Shown here: piece after piece, positions 25,801-32,703 of the stretch
Position numbering within the stretch: position 1 is the stretch's first letter
How the letters are laid out: each line of letters begins with the position of its first letter
Assembly (NCBI GenBank): GCA_964449285.1
Contig: CAYUZX010000011.1
Span: forward strand, 1-64,000
Source of the DNA: QYOJ01 sp964449285
GTDB lineage: Bacteria; Bacteroidota; Bacteroidia; Bacteroidales; FEN-979
Length of the DNA stretch: 64,000 nt
Direction of reading: 5' to 3'
Notes under the pieces: model-generated
Databases searched by the model: none
Told to the model about the DNA's origin: nothing
What the model saw: the letters and a program-made list of their open reading frames with translations, nothing else
Translations under genes and position numbers: made by a program

Positions 25801-26019
25801 ATGAAAATTGCTGTCCCAACCAATGACGGACTGAAAATCGCCACTGATCTCGGGCTTGCCGAAGCCTTTCTGGTTATTACCATTAAGGCAGAAGCAATCG
25901 TTGGTGAAGAGCTTCGGAAAAACCAGATCAACACCGAAGAGAACTTGATCACCAATACAATTCTCCGTTACCTGGAGCATGAGTACCGAAATGAGGCCAA
26001 TACTTGTTGCTGCCCCTAA
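25801..26019 (+). CDS. Short NifX/NifB-C-like (dinitrogenase cofactor-domain) protein
   Basis: 72 residues from ATG 25801. MKIAVPTNDGLKIATDLGLAE and FLVITIKAEAIVGEELR match the first strands of the NifX/NafY/NifB C-terminal fold. The remainder is shorter than the usual ~110 residues and ends NTCCCP, a cysteine cluster not typical of the family. No nitrogenase genes are present. It is the first gene of the sulfur cluster, 15 bp before the aminotransferase gene. It could carry a metal or Fe-S intermediate; that is a guess. Confidence 0.6.
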   Translation: MKIAVPTNDGLKIATDLGLAEAFLVITIKAEAIVGEELRKNQINTEENLITNTILRYLEHEYRNEANTCCCP

Positions 26020-26034
26020 CCCTACAAGAAGGCC

Positions 26035-27498
26035 ATGAGCACTGAATCACATTTTTTGCCATTTCGTAACCAGATTATCGGTCTGCGGGCTACCTTCAAT
26101 TCACCTTACGGGACCCAGGAACTGGTTTATGCCGACTGGATTGGGAGCGGACGTCTTTACCAGCCTATTGAAGAGCGGATGATGAGGGAGATCGGACCCT
26201 TTGTCGCCAACACGCATACTGAGTCCAGCGAGACCGGGATGCTGATGACACGTGCGTACAGATACGCCCATGAGCGGATTAAAGAGCTTGTCCATGCCGG
26301 ACCACACGATGTAATCCTCACTACCGGATATGGCATGACCGGTGCTATCGTGAAATTTCAACGCATTCTGGGACTCAAGGTGTGCGGAACAATCAGCGGA
26401 CATGATTGTTTGAAGGAGCACGACCGTCCTGTCGTCTTCATTACGCATATGGAGCACCATTCCAACCAAACATCTTGGTATGAGACGGTAGCCGATGTGG
26501 TGGTGATTGAACCGGGAGATGATTTGCTTGTCGATCTCAACCACCTGGAGGAGGCATTGATCAAATACAGTGACCGGAAACTCAAGATCGGCTCCTTTAC
26601 CGCCTGTTCCAACGTAACCGGAATACATACACCGGTTCACCAGATGGCGAAGCTGATGCATATGCACGGGGGAGTTGCATTCATCGACTTTGCCGCCTCA
26701 GCTCCCTATGATGAGATCGATATGCATCCCGACGACCCGGAGGAGCAACTGGATGCCATCTTTTTCTCTCCTCATAAATTCCTGGGAGGACCCGGATCAT
26801 CCGGCGTCCTCATTTTCAACTCAAGTCTTTACCATAATGCGGTCCCCGACCAGCCCGGTGGAGGGACCGTTGACTGGACCAATCCATGGGGAGAATACAA
26901 ATACCTGGATAACATCGAGTTGCGTGAAGATGGCGGAACCCCGGGATTTTTGCAGGCGATTAAAGCAGCCCTGAGCATGGAGTTGAAGGAGCAGATGGGG
27001 GTTCCCCGGATCCGTCAACGTGAACAAGGGCTGGTAGCACTTGCGTTTGCAGAAATGGATAGAATCCCCGACTTGCATATCCTGGCAACTGGCATCAGGG
27101 ACCGTTTGGGCGTGATCTCCTTTTTCATGACCGGGATCCATTACAACCTCATCGTGAGGCTGCTCAGCGATCGGTTTGGCATCCAGTCACGTGGCGGTTG
27201 CGCGTGTGCCGGCACTTACGGACACTACCTCCTGAATGTAAGCCATGAGAAATCGGCAGAGATCACCAATCTCATCAATCATGGAGACCTCTCACTGAAG
27301 CCGGGTTGGGTCAGGCTCTCACTGCACCCGACCATGCTGGACCAGGAGGTGACCTATATCGCCGATGCCCTGAAACAGATCGGAGCTAACCATCCTTCAT
27401 GGAGTGATAACTACACTTATAACAGACATACAAATGAATTCGAACATCTGACGGAATTCAGGGACTCCATAGATGTTAAAACCTGGTTCTCTTTGTAA
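26035..27498 (+). CDS. Class V aminotransferase (cysteine desulfurase-like), long form
   Basis: 487 residues. PLP-dependent fold type I: the Schiff-base Lys is in FFSPHKFLGGPGSSG, the cofactor Asp in VAFIDFAASAPYD, and the HMEHHSNQTSW segment is typical of the SufS/CsdA-like branch. A mobile-loop Cys-rich stretch SRGGCACAGTYGHYLL sits where the catalytic cysteine of desulfurases lies. It could release sulfur from cysteine or another thiol amino acid. In the cluster it is the first of two such enzymes and lies 20 bp upstream of dsrC. Confidence 0.8.
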   Translation: MSTESHFLPFRNQIIGLRATFNSPYGTQELVYADWIGSGRLYQPIEERMMREIGPFVANTHTESSETGMLMTRAYRYAHERIKELVHAGPHDVILTTGYGMTGAIVKFQRILGLKVCGTISGHDCLKEHDRPVVFITHMEHHSNQTSWYETVADVVVIEPGDDLLVDLNHLEEALIKYSDRKLKIGSFTACSNVTGIHTPVHQMAKLMHMHGGVAFIDFAASAPYDEIDMHPDDPEEQLDAIFFSPHKFLGGPGSSGVLIFNSSLYHNAVPDQPGGGTVDWTNPWGEYKYLDNIELREDGGTPGFLQAIKAALSMELKEQMGVPRIRQREQGLVALAFAEMDRIPDLHILATGIRDRLGVISFFMTGIHYNLIVRLLSDRFGIQSRGGCACAGTYGHYLLNVSHEKSAEITNLINHGDLSLKPGWVRLSLHPTMLDQEVTYIADALKQIGANHPSWSDNYTYNRHTNEFEHLTEFRDSIDVKTWFSL

Positions 27499-27518
27499 TA
27501 ACTTGAAAAAATCTGCTT

Positions 27519-27836
27519 ATGCCAACATTGGAAATTGATGGACGTCTTTTTGAGGTGGATGGGGATGGCTTCCTCTCCGATCCTCAGCTTTGGAACGACG
27601 AAGTGGCACAACTGTTTGCCAAATATGACGGTATTGAATCGATGAATGAACAGCACTGGGCCGTCGTACGAATTATCCGTAAGAATTTTGAAGAGAAAGG
27701 GATGGCTCCGATGATCCGTACCATTTGCCAGGAGACAGGGGTGAAACTCCGTGAGATCTATGAGTTATTCCCCCTCGGGCCGGCCCGGGGCGCTTGCCGG
27801 GTAGCCGGGCTTCCGAAACCAGATGGTTGCGTTTGA
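27519..27836 (+). CDS. dsrC: DsrC/TusE-family sulfur carrier, with both redox cysteines
   Basis: 105 residues. The fold is recognisable throughout (GFLSDPQLWNDEVA, VRIIRKNFEEKGMAPMIRTI, YELFPLGPARGACRVAGLPK). The flexible C-terminal arm carries Cys93 and Cys104 with ten residues between, Cys104 being penultimate. This is the two-cysteine arrangement of true DsrC, which forms a DsrC trisulfide with sulfite reductase and is re-reduced by DsrMK-type complexes; TusE-like members keep only the last cysteine. Its 3' end overlaps the cytochrome gene by 14 bp, so the two are coupled. No dsrAB is in the window. Confidence 0.92.
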   Translation: MPTLEIDGRLFEVDGDGFLSDPQLWNDEVAQLFAKYDGIESMNEQHWAVVRIIRKNFEEKGMAPMIRTICQETGVKLREIYELFPLGPARGACRVAGLPKPDGCV

Positions 27837-28461
27837 TCCCGCTGCAGCTATGACCTGGTATGAATGGATCGCTCTGTGTGCCGTGGGAATCTCCCTGGGA
27901 GTTTCTCTCGTTTACATAATACGGATAATCAGACTGGGAAAACCACATGACAATGCGCCGGCAGCCGGCAGCGTTGGCCCAGCCGTCCTCTATGCCATGA
28001 CAGGCGCCATGAATCCGGCTAAAAAAGAGAGTGCTGTCCTTCATCTTCCTACCTATATTGCCGGAATTCTCTACCACCTGGGAACATTTCTTTCCATGCT
28101 ACTCTTTCTTCTCATTTGGATACACCTCGCGGTCTCCCCATTACTGGTCATATTCCTCTCCTCTTTTCTGGTGGTATCAGCTGCATGCGGTATCGGGATC
28201 CTGCTGAAGAGAGTTTTAAGAAAAGAGCTTCGTTCCCTCTCTAACCCCGATGATTACCTCTCTAATAGCCTGGTTACTCTCTTCCAGATAGGGACACTCT
28301 TAACGCTTTACCTTCCGGAGCTGGAATCCGTCTATTTTTTACTGGCCTCGATCCTATTCCTATATATACCCCTCAGCAAGCTCAAACATGTAATCTATTT
28401 TTTCGCTGCCCGGTACCACCTGGGATTCTTCTATGGTTGGAGGGGTGTGTGGCCACCTTAA
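27823..28461 (+). CDS. DsrM/NarI-like cytochrome b membrane subunit
   Basis: 212 residues with about five transmembrane helices (WIALCAVGISLGVSLVYII, FLSMLLFLLIWIHLAVSPLL, LLVIFLSSFLVVSAACGIGI and two more). Histidines such as HLPTYIAGILYHLGTF and IWIHL are placed as haem b ligands would be. It is closer to NarI in size than to DsrM (about 330 residues). It would pass electrons between menaquinone and the DsrK-like protein encoded next. It overlaps dsrC, which strongly ties it to DsrC chemistry. Confidence 0.75.
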   Translation: MVAFDPAAAMTWYEWIALCAVGISLGVSLVYIIRIIRLGKPHDNAPAAGSVGPAVLYAMTGAMNPAKKESAVLHLPTYIAGILYHLGTFLSMLLFLLIWIHLAVSPLLVIFLSSFLVVSAACGIGILLKRVLRKELRSLSNPDDYLSNSLVTLFQIGTLLTLYLPELESVYFLLASILFLYIPLSKLKHVIYFFAARYHLGFFYGWRGVWPP

Positions 28462-28494
28462 TAGAATGACGAATTATGAATTACGAATTAGTAC

Positions 28495-28514
28495 AGCCGA
28501 AATTCATTGCGGCT
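28495..28514. repeat. Palindromic intergenic element, copy 1
   Basis: AGCCGAAATTCATTGCGGCT, an imperfect palindrome preceded by AATTA-rich filler. The same arrangement recurs at 31859-31876. The following stretch (28535-28567) is built of CTGCCAAC/CTAACTGC-like units. Confidence 0.7.
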
Positions 28515-28567
28515 CAACAAGCAACAAAACTGCCAACCTCAAACTGCTAACTGCGAACTGCCAACTG

Positions 28568-29866
28568 ATGAATGACCAACTAACAAAGGAGCAAATTTCG
28601 AGGGGGCTGGAGCCCCTCAGCGGGAATGGCGACAGCAAGTTGCTGACGTACCTGAACAGTTGCGTCCATTGTGGCTTGTGCGCTGAGAGCTGCCTCTTTT
28701 ACCTTCCTACCAAAGATCCACGCCTTACCCCGGCCAGGAAAGTCGACCTGATCTCTTCCATTTATAAACGGTATTACACGTTTTCGGGGAAATACCTACC
28801 TGCCTTAACTCACGCCAGGACTCTTGACAAAGCGGCAGCAGATGAGATGGTCGACCTGTTCTTCGGCTCCTGTTCAATTTGCGGGAGATGTACGATGCAT
28901 TGCTCCATCGGAGTCGATATAGCATACCTGGTATCCGTTGGCCGGAAGATGCTTGCCAACATGAACCTGGTTCCTGCTACTCTCCAGTCGACCGTTAATG
29001 CAGCGATTGAAACGGGCAACAACATGGCCATACCAACTGCCGATTATCTGGATACCCTCAAATGGATGGAGGAGGAGATGTCTGATGAGGTGAGTGACCC
29101 GGAAGCCTGTATTCCGGTGGATCAGCCAGGCAAACGAATATTGTATACACTGAATCCCAGGGAACCCAAGTTTTATCCGCTTTCCATTGCCGCCATGGCG
29201 AAGATTTTCTATGCAGCAGGAGAGAGTTGGACCTTATCCACACGGATGTATGATGTGACCAACTACGCCTTTTTCTCCGGGAATATGGAAGAGGCTAGCC
29301 TGATAGCAGACCGGCTGTGGCAAGAGATGAAACACCTCGATGCCGGAAGCCTTGTACTTGGAGAATGTGGTCATGGCACCCGTGCTTTCCGGTGGGAGTC
29401 TCCGAACTACCTGGAACGGGGTTTCCCTTTTCCTGTGATGAGTTCGGTTGAGTGCATTGCAAACTATATCCGGGAGGGCAAAATACGGCTGGATCCGGAA
29501 AAGATAACAGCAAAAGTAACGATGCACGATCCCTGCAACCTTGTTAGAAGTGGGGGCGTCATCCGGGAACAACGATTTATCCTGAATCAATTTGTCAGGA
29601 ACTTTATAGAGATGACTCCCAGTGGAACCGACAACCATTGTTGCGGAGGTGGAGGAGGATTGCTTTCCATGAGTGAATACAACGAACGGCGTTTGGGGGC
29701 AGGAGGGATCAAGGCGGAGCAGATCCGGCAAACCGGGGCGAAAATCGTAGTCACCCCCTGCCACAACTGTGTGGATCAGCTAATCCAGCTGAATACTTAC
29801 TATAAGCTGGGCGTGCAGATTCAAACGATGGCCGAGATCGTGGCGGACGCGCTGATAGTTAGGTAA
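28568..29866 (+). CDS. DsrK/HdrD-like heterodisulfide reductase subunit
   Basis: 432 residues from ATG 28568. The open frame continues upstream through repeat filler, so that part is excluded. The N-terminus has two four-cysteine motifs, CVHCGLCAESC and CSICGRCTMHC, for two [4Fe-4S] clusters. The C-terminus has one full CCG module (HDPCNLVRSGG, NHCCGGGGG, TPCHNC), which binds the noncubane [4Fe-4S] that cleaves disulfides in HdrD and DsrK. Paired with the cytochrome it would form a minimal DsrMK-like complex acting on the disulfide or trisulfide of DsrC. DsrJ, DsrO and DsrP are not present. Confidence 0.85.
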   Translation: MNDQLTKEQISRGLEPLSGNGDSKLLTYLNSCVHCGLCAESCLFYLPTKDPRLTPARKVDLISSIYKRYYTFSGKYLPALTHARTLDKAAADEMVDLFFGSCSICGRCTMHCSIGVDIAYLVSVGRKMLANMNLVPATLQSTVNAAIETGNNMAIPTADYLDTLKWMEEEMSDEVSDPEACIPVDQPGKRILYTLNPREPKFYPLSIAAMAKIFYAAGESWTLSTRMYDVTNYAFFSGNMEEASLIADRLWQEMKHLDAGSLVLGECGHGTRAFRWESPNYLERGFPFPVMSSVECIANYIREGKIRLDPEKITAKVTMHDPCNLVRSGGVIREQRFILNQFVRNFIEMTPSGTDNHCCGGGGGLLSMSEYNERRLGAGGIKAEQIRQTGAKIVVTPCHNCVDQLIQLNTYYKLGVQIQTMAEIVADALIVR

Positions 29867-29912
29867 CGAGGGAGTGAAGTAGCGAAATAGTGAATAGTGT
29901 GAATTACTGACT

Positions 29913-29980
29913 GGCATCCGGCATCCGGCAACAACTTACAAACCGACAACCAACTACTAACACCGATAACCGATAACCGA
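29913..29980. repeat. Low-complexity tandem repeats before the desulfurase gene
   Basis: GGCATCCGGCATCCGGCA (29913-29930) and CCGATAACCGATAACCGA (29963-29980) in a 128-bp spacer. No promoter or hairpin is seen. Confidence 0.65.
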
Positions 29981-29994
29981 AAACCTGCAATCAT

Positions 29995-31146
29995 ATGATC
30001 TACCTCGACAACTCAGCTACCACATTTCCCAAACCCGACGTGGTTTATGATTTCATGAACACATTTTACCGAAGCCATGGAGTGAGTCCGGGCCGTTCGG
30101 GATTTGATGCCGCCATCGAGACAGAAGAGGTGGTGCACGAGACCCGTAAGTTGCTCACCGGCCTCTTTAACGGGGATGACCCGAACCGGCTCACCTTCAG
30201 TTACAACGCCAGCGATTCACTCAACATGATCCTACAGGGACTTGCCAACCCGGGCGACCATGTGATCACTACTATGCTGGAGCACAACTCAGTTCTTCGC
30301 CCACTGTTCCATCTTTCACAGGATGGCATTATCGAGGTAACTCATCTTCCGTTCGATGGCAAGGGGTATGTGAATCCCGATGACTTCCGGAAAGCCATCC
30401 AGAAAACTACCCGCATGGTGGTCGTCAACCACTGTTCAAACGTGATCGGAACGGTGCAACCACTAGCCGAAATCGGAACTCTCTGTAAGGAACATGGTCT
30501 GCTTTTCATCGTGGATGCCAGCCAGAGCGCTGGCGCCATCCCCATTGACATGAAGGCGATGGGGATCGACGTGCTTGTATTTACTGGCCACAAATGCCTG
30601 ATGGGCCCTACAGGCATCGGAGGCTCTTACGTGATGGAAGGAGTGCCGGTGAGGTTGACCCGTTTTGGGGGTACAGGGGTTCGGTCGGCTCAGAAAACAC
30701 ACCTGGAAGAGTTCCCATATCGACTTGAATGTGGCACACTCAACATGTTGGGAGTAGCCGGACTGAATGCCGGGGTGAAATGGGTACTCGAGCAGGGCAT
30801 CGAAAATCTCCACCGGAAAGAGATCGCATTATGGGATACGTTACGCAAAGGGATCCAGTCAATCAACAATGTGATCACCTATTGTGCCGACAGCCCCGAT
30901 AACCGGAATCCGGTTTTGAGCCTCAATGTCAGGGGTTTCGAATCAGGTGACGTGGGTACGATGCTCGATGTTGATTACAACATTGCCAGCCGCACCGGAT
31001 TGCAATGCGCTCCATTGGTTCATCAAGGAATCGGAACAGATCAAATCCATGGTACCGTCCGCCTCAGTCTGGGCCCATTTAATACGGAATTACACATTGA
31101 TACAGCCATTCAGGCGATCACCGAAATCGCGGCGATCAGACGTTAA
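29995..31146 (+). CDS. Cysteine desulfurase-like aminotransferase (CsdA/SufS type)
   Basis: 383 residues. MIYLDNSATTFPKP is the classic start of class V desulfurases. The PLP Lys lies in FTGHKCLMGPTG, the cofactor Asp in LFIVDASQSAGAI. SRTGLQCAPLVHQ holds the catalytic cysteine that takes sulfur from L-cysteine as a persulfide. Lengths and motifs are normal. It is the natural sulfur donor to TusA, encoded two genes downstream. A CRP-type operator and promoter follow its stop, so the downstream genes may also be transcribed separately. Confidence 0.88.
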   Translation: MIYLDNSATTFPKPDVVYDFMNTFYRSHGVSPGRSGFDAAIETEEVVHETRKLLTGLFNGDDPNRLTFSYNASDSLNMILQGLANPGDHVITTMLEHNSVLRPLFHLSQDGIIEVTHLPFDGKGYVNPDDFRKAIQKTTRMVVVNHCSNVIGTVQPLAEIGTLCKEHGLLFIVDASQSAGAIPIDMKAMGIDVLVFTGHKCLMGPTGIGGSYVMEGVPVRLTRFGGTGVRSAQKTHLEEFPYRLECGTLNMLGVAGLNAGVKWVLEQGIENLHRKEIALWDTLRKGIQSINNVITYCADSPDNRNPVLSLNVRGFESGDVGTMLDVDYNIASRTGLQCAPLVHQGIGTDQIHGTVRLSLGPFNTELHIDTAIQAITEIAAIRR

Positions 31147-31157
31147 TCAATTCACAG

Positions 31158-31173
31158 TGTGATATAAATCACA
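31158..31173. promoter_or_regulatory. Crp/Fnr-type operator
   Basis: TGTGATATAAATCACA, a perfect TGTGA-N6-TCACA palindrome (symmetry extends one base on each side). Its centre is about 73 bp before the predicted start point of the dsrE2 promoter. Another TCACAC half-site is at 31191-31196 and TTCAC/GTGAA arms lie at 31190-31194 and 31209-31213. Confidence 0.7.
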
Positions 31174-31226
31174 CAGCCGCACAATACATTTCACACGAAA
31201 ATTTATCCGTGAATTTTACTATAACA

Positions 31227-31234
31227 TACCTTTG
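31227..31234 (+). promoter_or_regulatory. -7 box of the dsrE2 promoter
   Basis: TACCTTTG, 43 bases before ATG 31278. The -33 element is poor (TTTA near 31202), as expected for an activated promoter. Confidence 0.55.
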
Positions 31235-31277
31235 CAGTTATATATCTGCATATAACAATATTTAAATAATTTGCCTT

Positions 31278-31823
31278 ATGGATCTGTTATTCACTGAACA
31301 ACTGGAAGACCTCAAGAAACGGTGCGACAACCTGGAAAAGGGAACCAAAGACCAGATATCCATGGTTGTATTTTCGGGAGATCTCGACAAACTGCTAGCG
31401 GCTATGATCATCGCCACCGGTGCTGCTGCTTACGATATGAAAGTGAAACTCTTTTTTACATTTTGGGCGACTGCTGCTTTGCGGGATCCCAGGAAATCGG
31501 CTAAAGGTAAAAGCTTTATGGAAATGATGTTTGGCTGGATGCTCCCAAAGGGTAGTGCGAAGACCAAGCTGTCGAAGATGAACATGGGCGGCATGGGAAC
31601 GGCCATGATGAAAGGGATCATGAAGAAACATAACGTTGCCTCACTGGAGGAACTGATTAAAGTGGCCGGCGAGATGGGTGTGGAGATAGCGCTCTGCGAA
31701 ATGTCCATGAACCTCATGGGATTTAAAAAGGAGGAGATGATCGACTACCCGAACATGACCGTCTGCGGCGTAGCCACCTTCCTGAGTGATGCCTCAGAGA
31801 GTAAGGTGCAACTATTTATATAA
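31278..31823 (+). CDS. DsrE2-family sulfurtransferase
   Basis: 181 residues. SMVVFSGDLDKLLAAMIIATGAAAYD and LFFTFWATAALRDP are the DsrE2 core. The conserved cysteines are in IALCEMSMNLMGF and MTVCGVATFL. The Met/Gly/Lys-rich middle (GGMGTAMMKGIMKKH) is characteristic. In sulfur oxidisers DsrE2 receives persulfide sulfur together with TusA and rhodanese. It directly precedes tusA. A membrane-near role is possible, but I see no clear transmembrane helix beyond the hydrophobic core strands. Confidence 0.85.
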   Translation: MDLLFTEQLEDLKKRCDNLEKGTKDQISMVVFSGDLDKLLAAMIIATGAAAYDMKVKLFFTFWATAALRDPRKSAKGKSFMEMMFGWMLPKGSAKTKLSKMNMGGMGTAMMKGIMKKHNVASLEELIKVAGEMGVEIALCEMSMNLMGFKKEEMIDYPNMTVCGVATFLSDASESKVQLFI

Positions 31824-31858
31824 TTAAGAATTAAGAATATAAGATTAGTGTAAGTACA

Positions 31859-31876
31859 GCCGCAATTCATTGCGGC
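31859..31876. repeat. Palindromic intergenic element, copy 2
   Basis: GCCGCAATTCATTGCGGC, perfect 8-base arms around TC, preceded by AATTAAGAATTAAGAA filler as in copy 1 at 28495. Confidence 0.75.
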
Positions 31877-31908
31877 GCTGATAAACACGAAACAAAAAAC
31901 ACATAATC

Positions 31909-32160
31909 ATGAATACAGCTGAATTAACTACTCTGCAATCCAAGAAAATTGTTGATGCACGCGGAACTGCTTGTCCAGGCCCACTATTAGCTGCCAAAAA
32001 AGCAATTGGTGAAATCAACTCTGGCGAAATTATGGAGATTTACTCCTCCGATGAAGGAACCAAAAACGACATCCCACGGTGGTGCCAGAAGATGAGCCAC
32101 GAATTCCTGGGAATCGTTGAAGAGCCAAGCTATTCCCGTATATTTTTAAGAAAAGCGTAA
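31909..32160 (+). CDS. tusA: TusA-family sulfur carrier protein
   Basis: 83 residues, normal length. DARGTACPGPLLAAKKAI contains the CPxP motif whose cysteine carries the persulfide. The second half (GEIMEIYSSDEGTKNDIPRW) matches the usual two-layer fold. TusA would take sulfur from the cysteine desulfurase or from DsrE2 and hand it to DsrC. The order dsrE2-tusA is typical of sulfur-oxidation gene sets. Confidence 0.93.
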   Translation: MNTAELTTLQSKKIVDARGTACPGPLLAAKKAIGEINSGEIMEIYSSDEGTKNDIPRWCQKMSHEFLGIVEEPSYSRIFLRKA

Positions 32161-32195
32161 ACTTTCTTTATACTCCTGATTGCCTGCTTGCCCTT

Positions 32196-32215
32196 AAATC
32201 ACCTTTAGGGGATTT
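32196..32215. repeat. Palindromic spacer element
   Basis: AAATCACCTTTAGGGGATTT, a palindrome with one mismatch between tusA and the MvhD-like gene. Confidence 0.6.
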
Positions 32216-32245
32216 TGGGGTAAGGTATGTCAAAAAACGAACAAC

Positions 32246-32656
32246 ATGGAATCAAATCAACAATCTCCGAAAATCCTGGTCTTCTCCACGGACAAAATAT
32301 CCGACCCGGGAATCGACCAAGCCGGGTTACGGAAGTTGCACTATTCGCCTTCTGTCTATGTCATCAGCATGCCATGTTCATCGGGAATCAAACCACGCTG
32401 GATAATGCATGCCTTCGAACAGGGATTCGACGGGGTCTTCATCGCGGCCGACGGCCACGAATGCTCCTATAGTGCGAAATGTCCCGACCATACGAATACT
32501 ATTATTAAGGAGGCTCAACGACTGATGGAGGAGAAGAATATCAGCCCGAAACGGATCCGGATGGCAGCCCTCTGTTCGGTATGTGCCGAACCGTTTGTTG
32601 GGCATATGAACAACTTCAGCAAGATTTTGTCGGAGATCGGACCGGATGCGGGATAA
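32246..32656 (+). CDS. MvhD/FlpD-like iron-sulfur (hydrogenase delta) subunit
   Basis: 136 residues. VISMPCSSGIKPRWIMHAFE, GVFIAADGHECSYSAKCP and ALCSVCAEPFVGHM match the four-cysteine [2Fe-2S] protein MvhD, which passes electrons to HdrA. In QmoB the same domain is fused to HdrA; here it is a separate gene just upstream of the HdrA genes. No hydrogenase gene is nearby, so it probably links HdrA to another donor or acceptor in the cluster. Confidence 0.8.
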   Translation: MESNQQSPKILVFSTDKISDPGIDQAGLRKLHYSPSVYVISMPCSSGIKPRWIMHAFEQGFDGVFIAADGHECSYSAKCPDHTNTIIKEAQRLMEEKNISPKRIRMAALCSVCAEPFVGHMNNFSKILSEIGPDAG

Positions 32657-32703
32657 TAAGTCCCGGGCGGACCGTATCAGCAAAAACGCGTAATTGATCA
32701 CAG

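Noticed and set aside
28433..28567. Upstream extension of the DsrK-like frame
   Set aside because: It reads through repeat filler and overlaps the cytochrome gene; ATG 28568 starts just before the conserved region.
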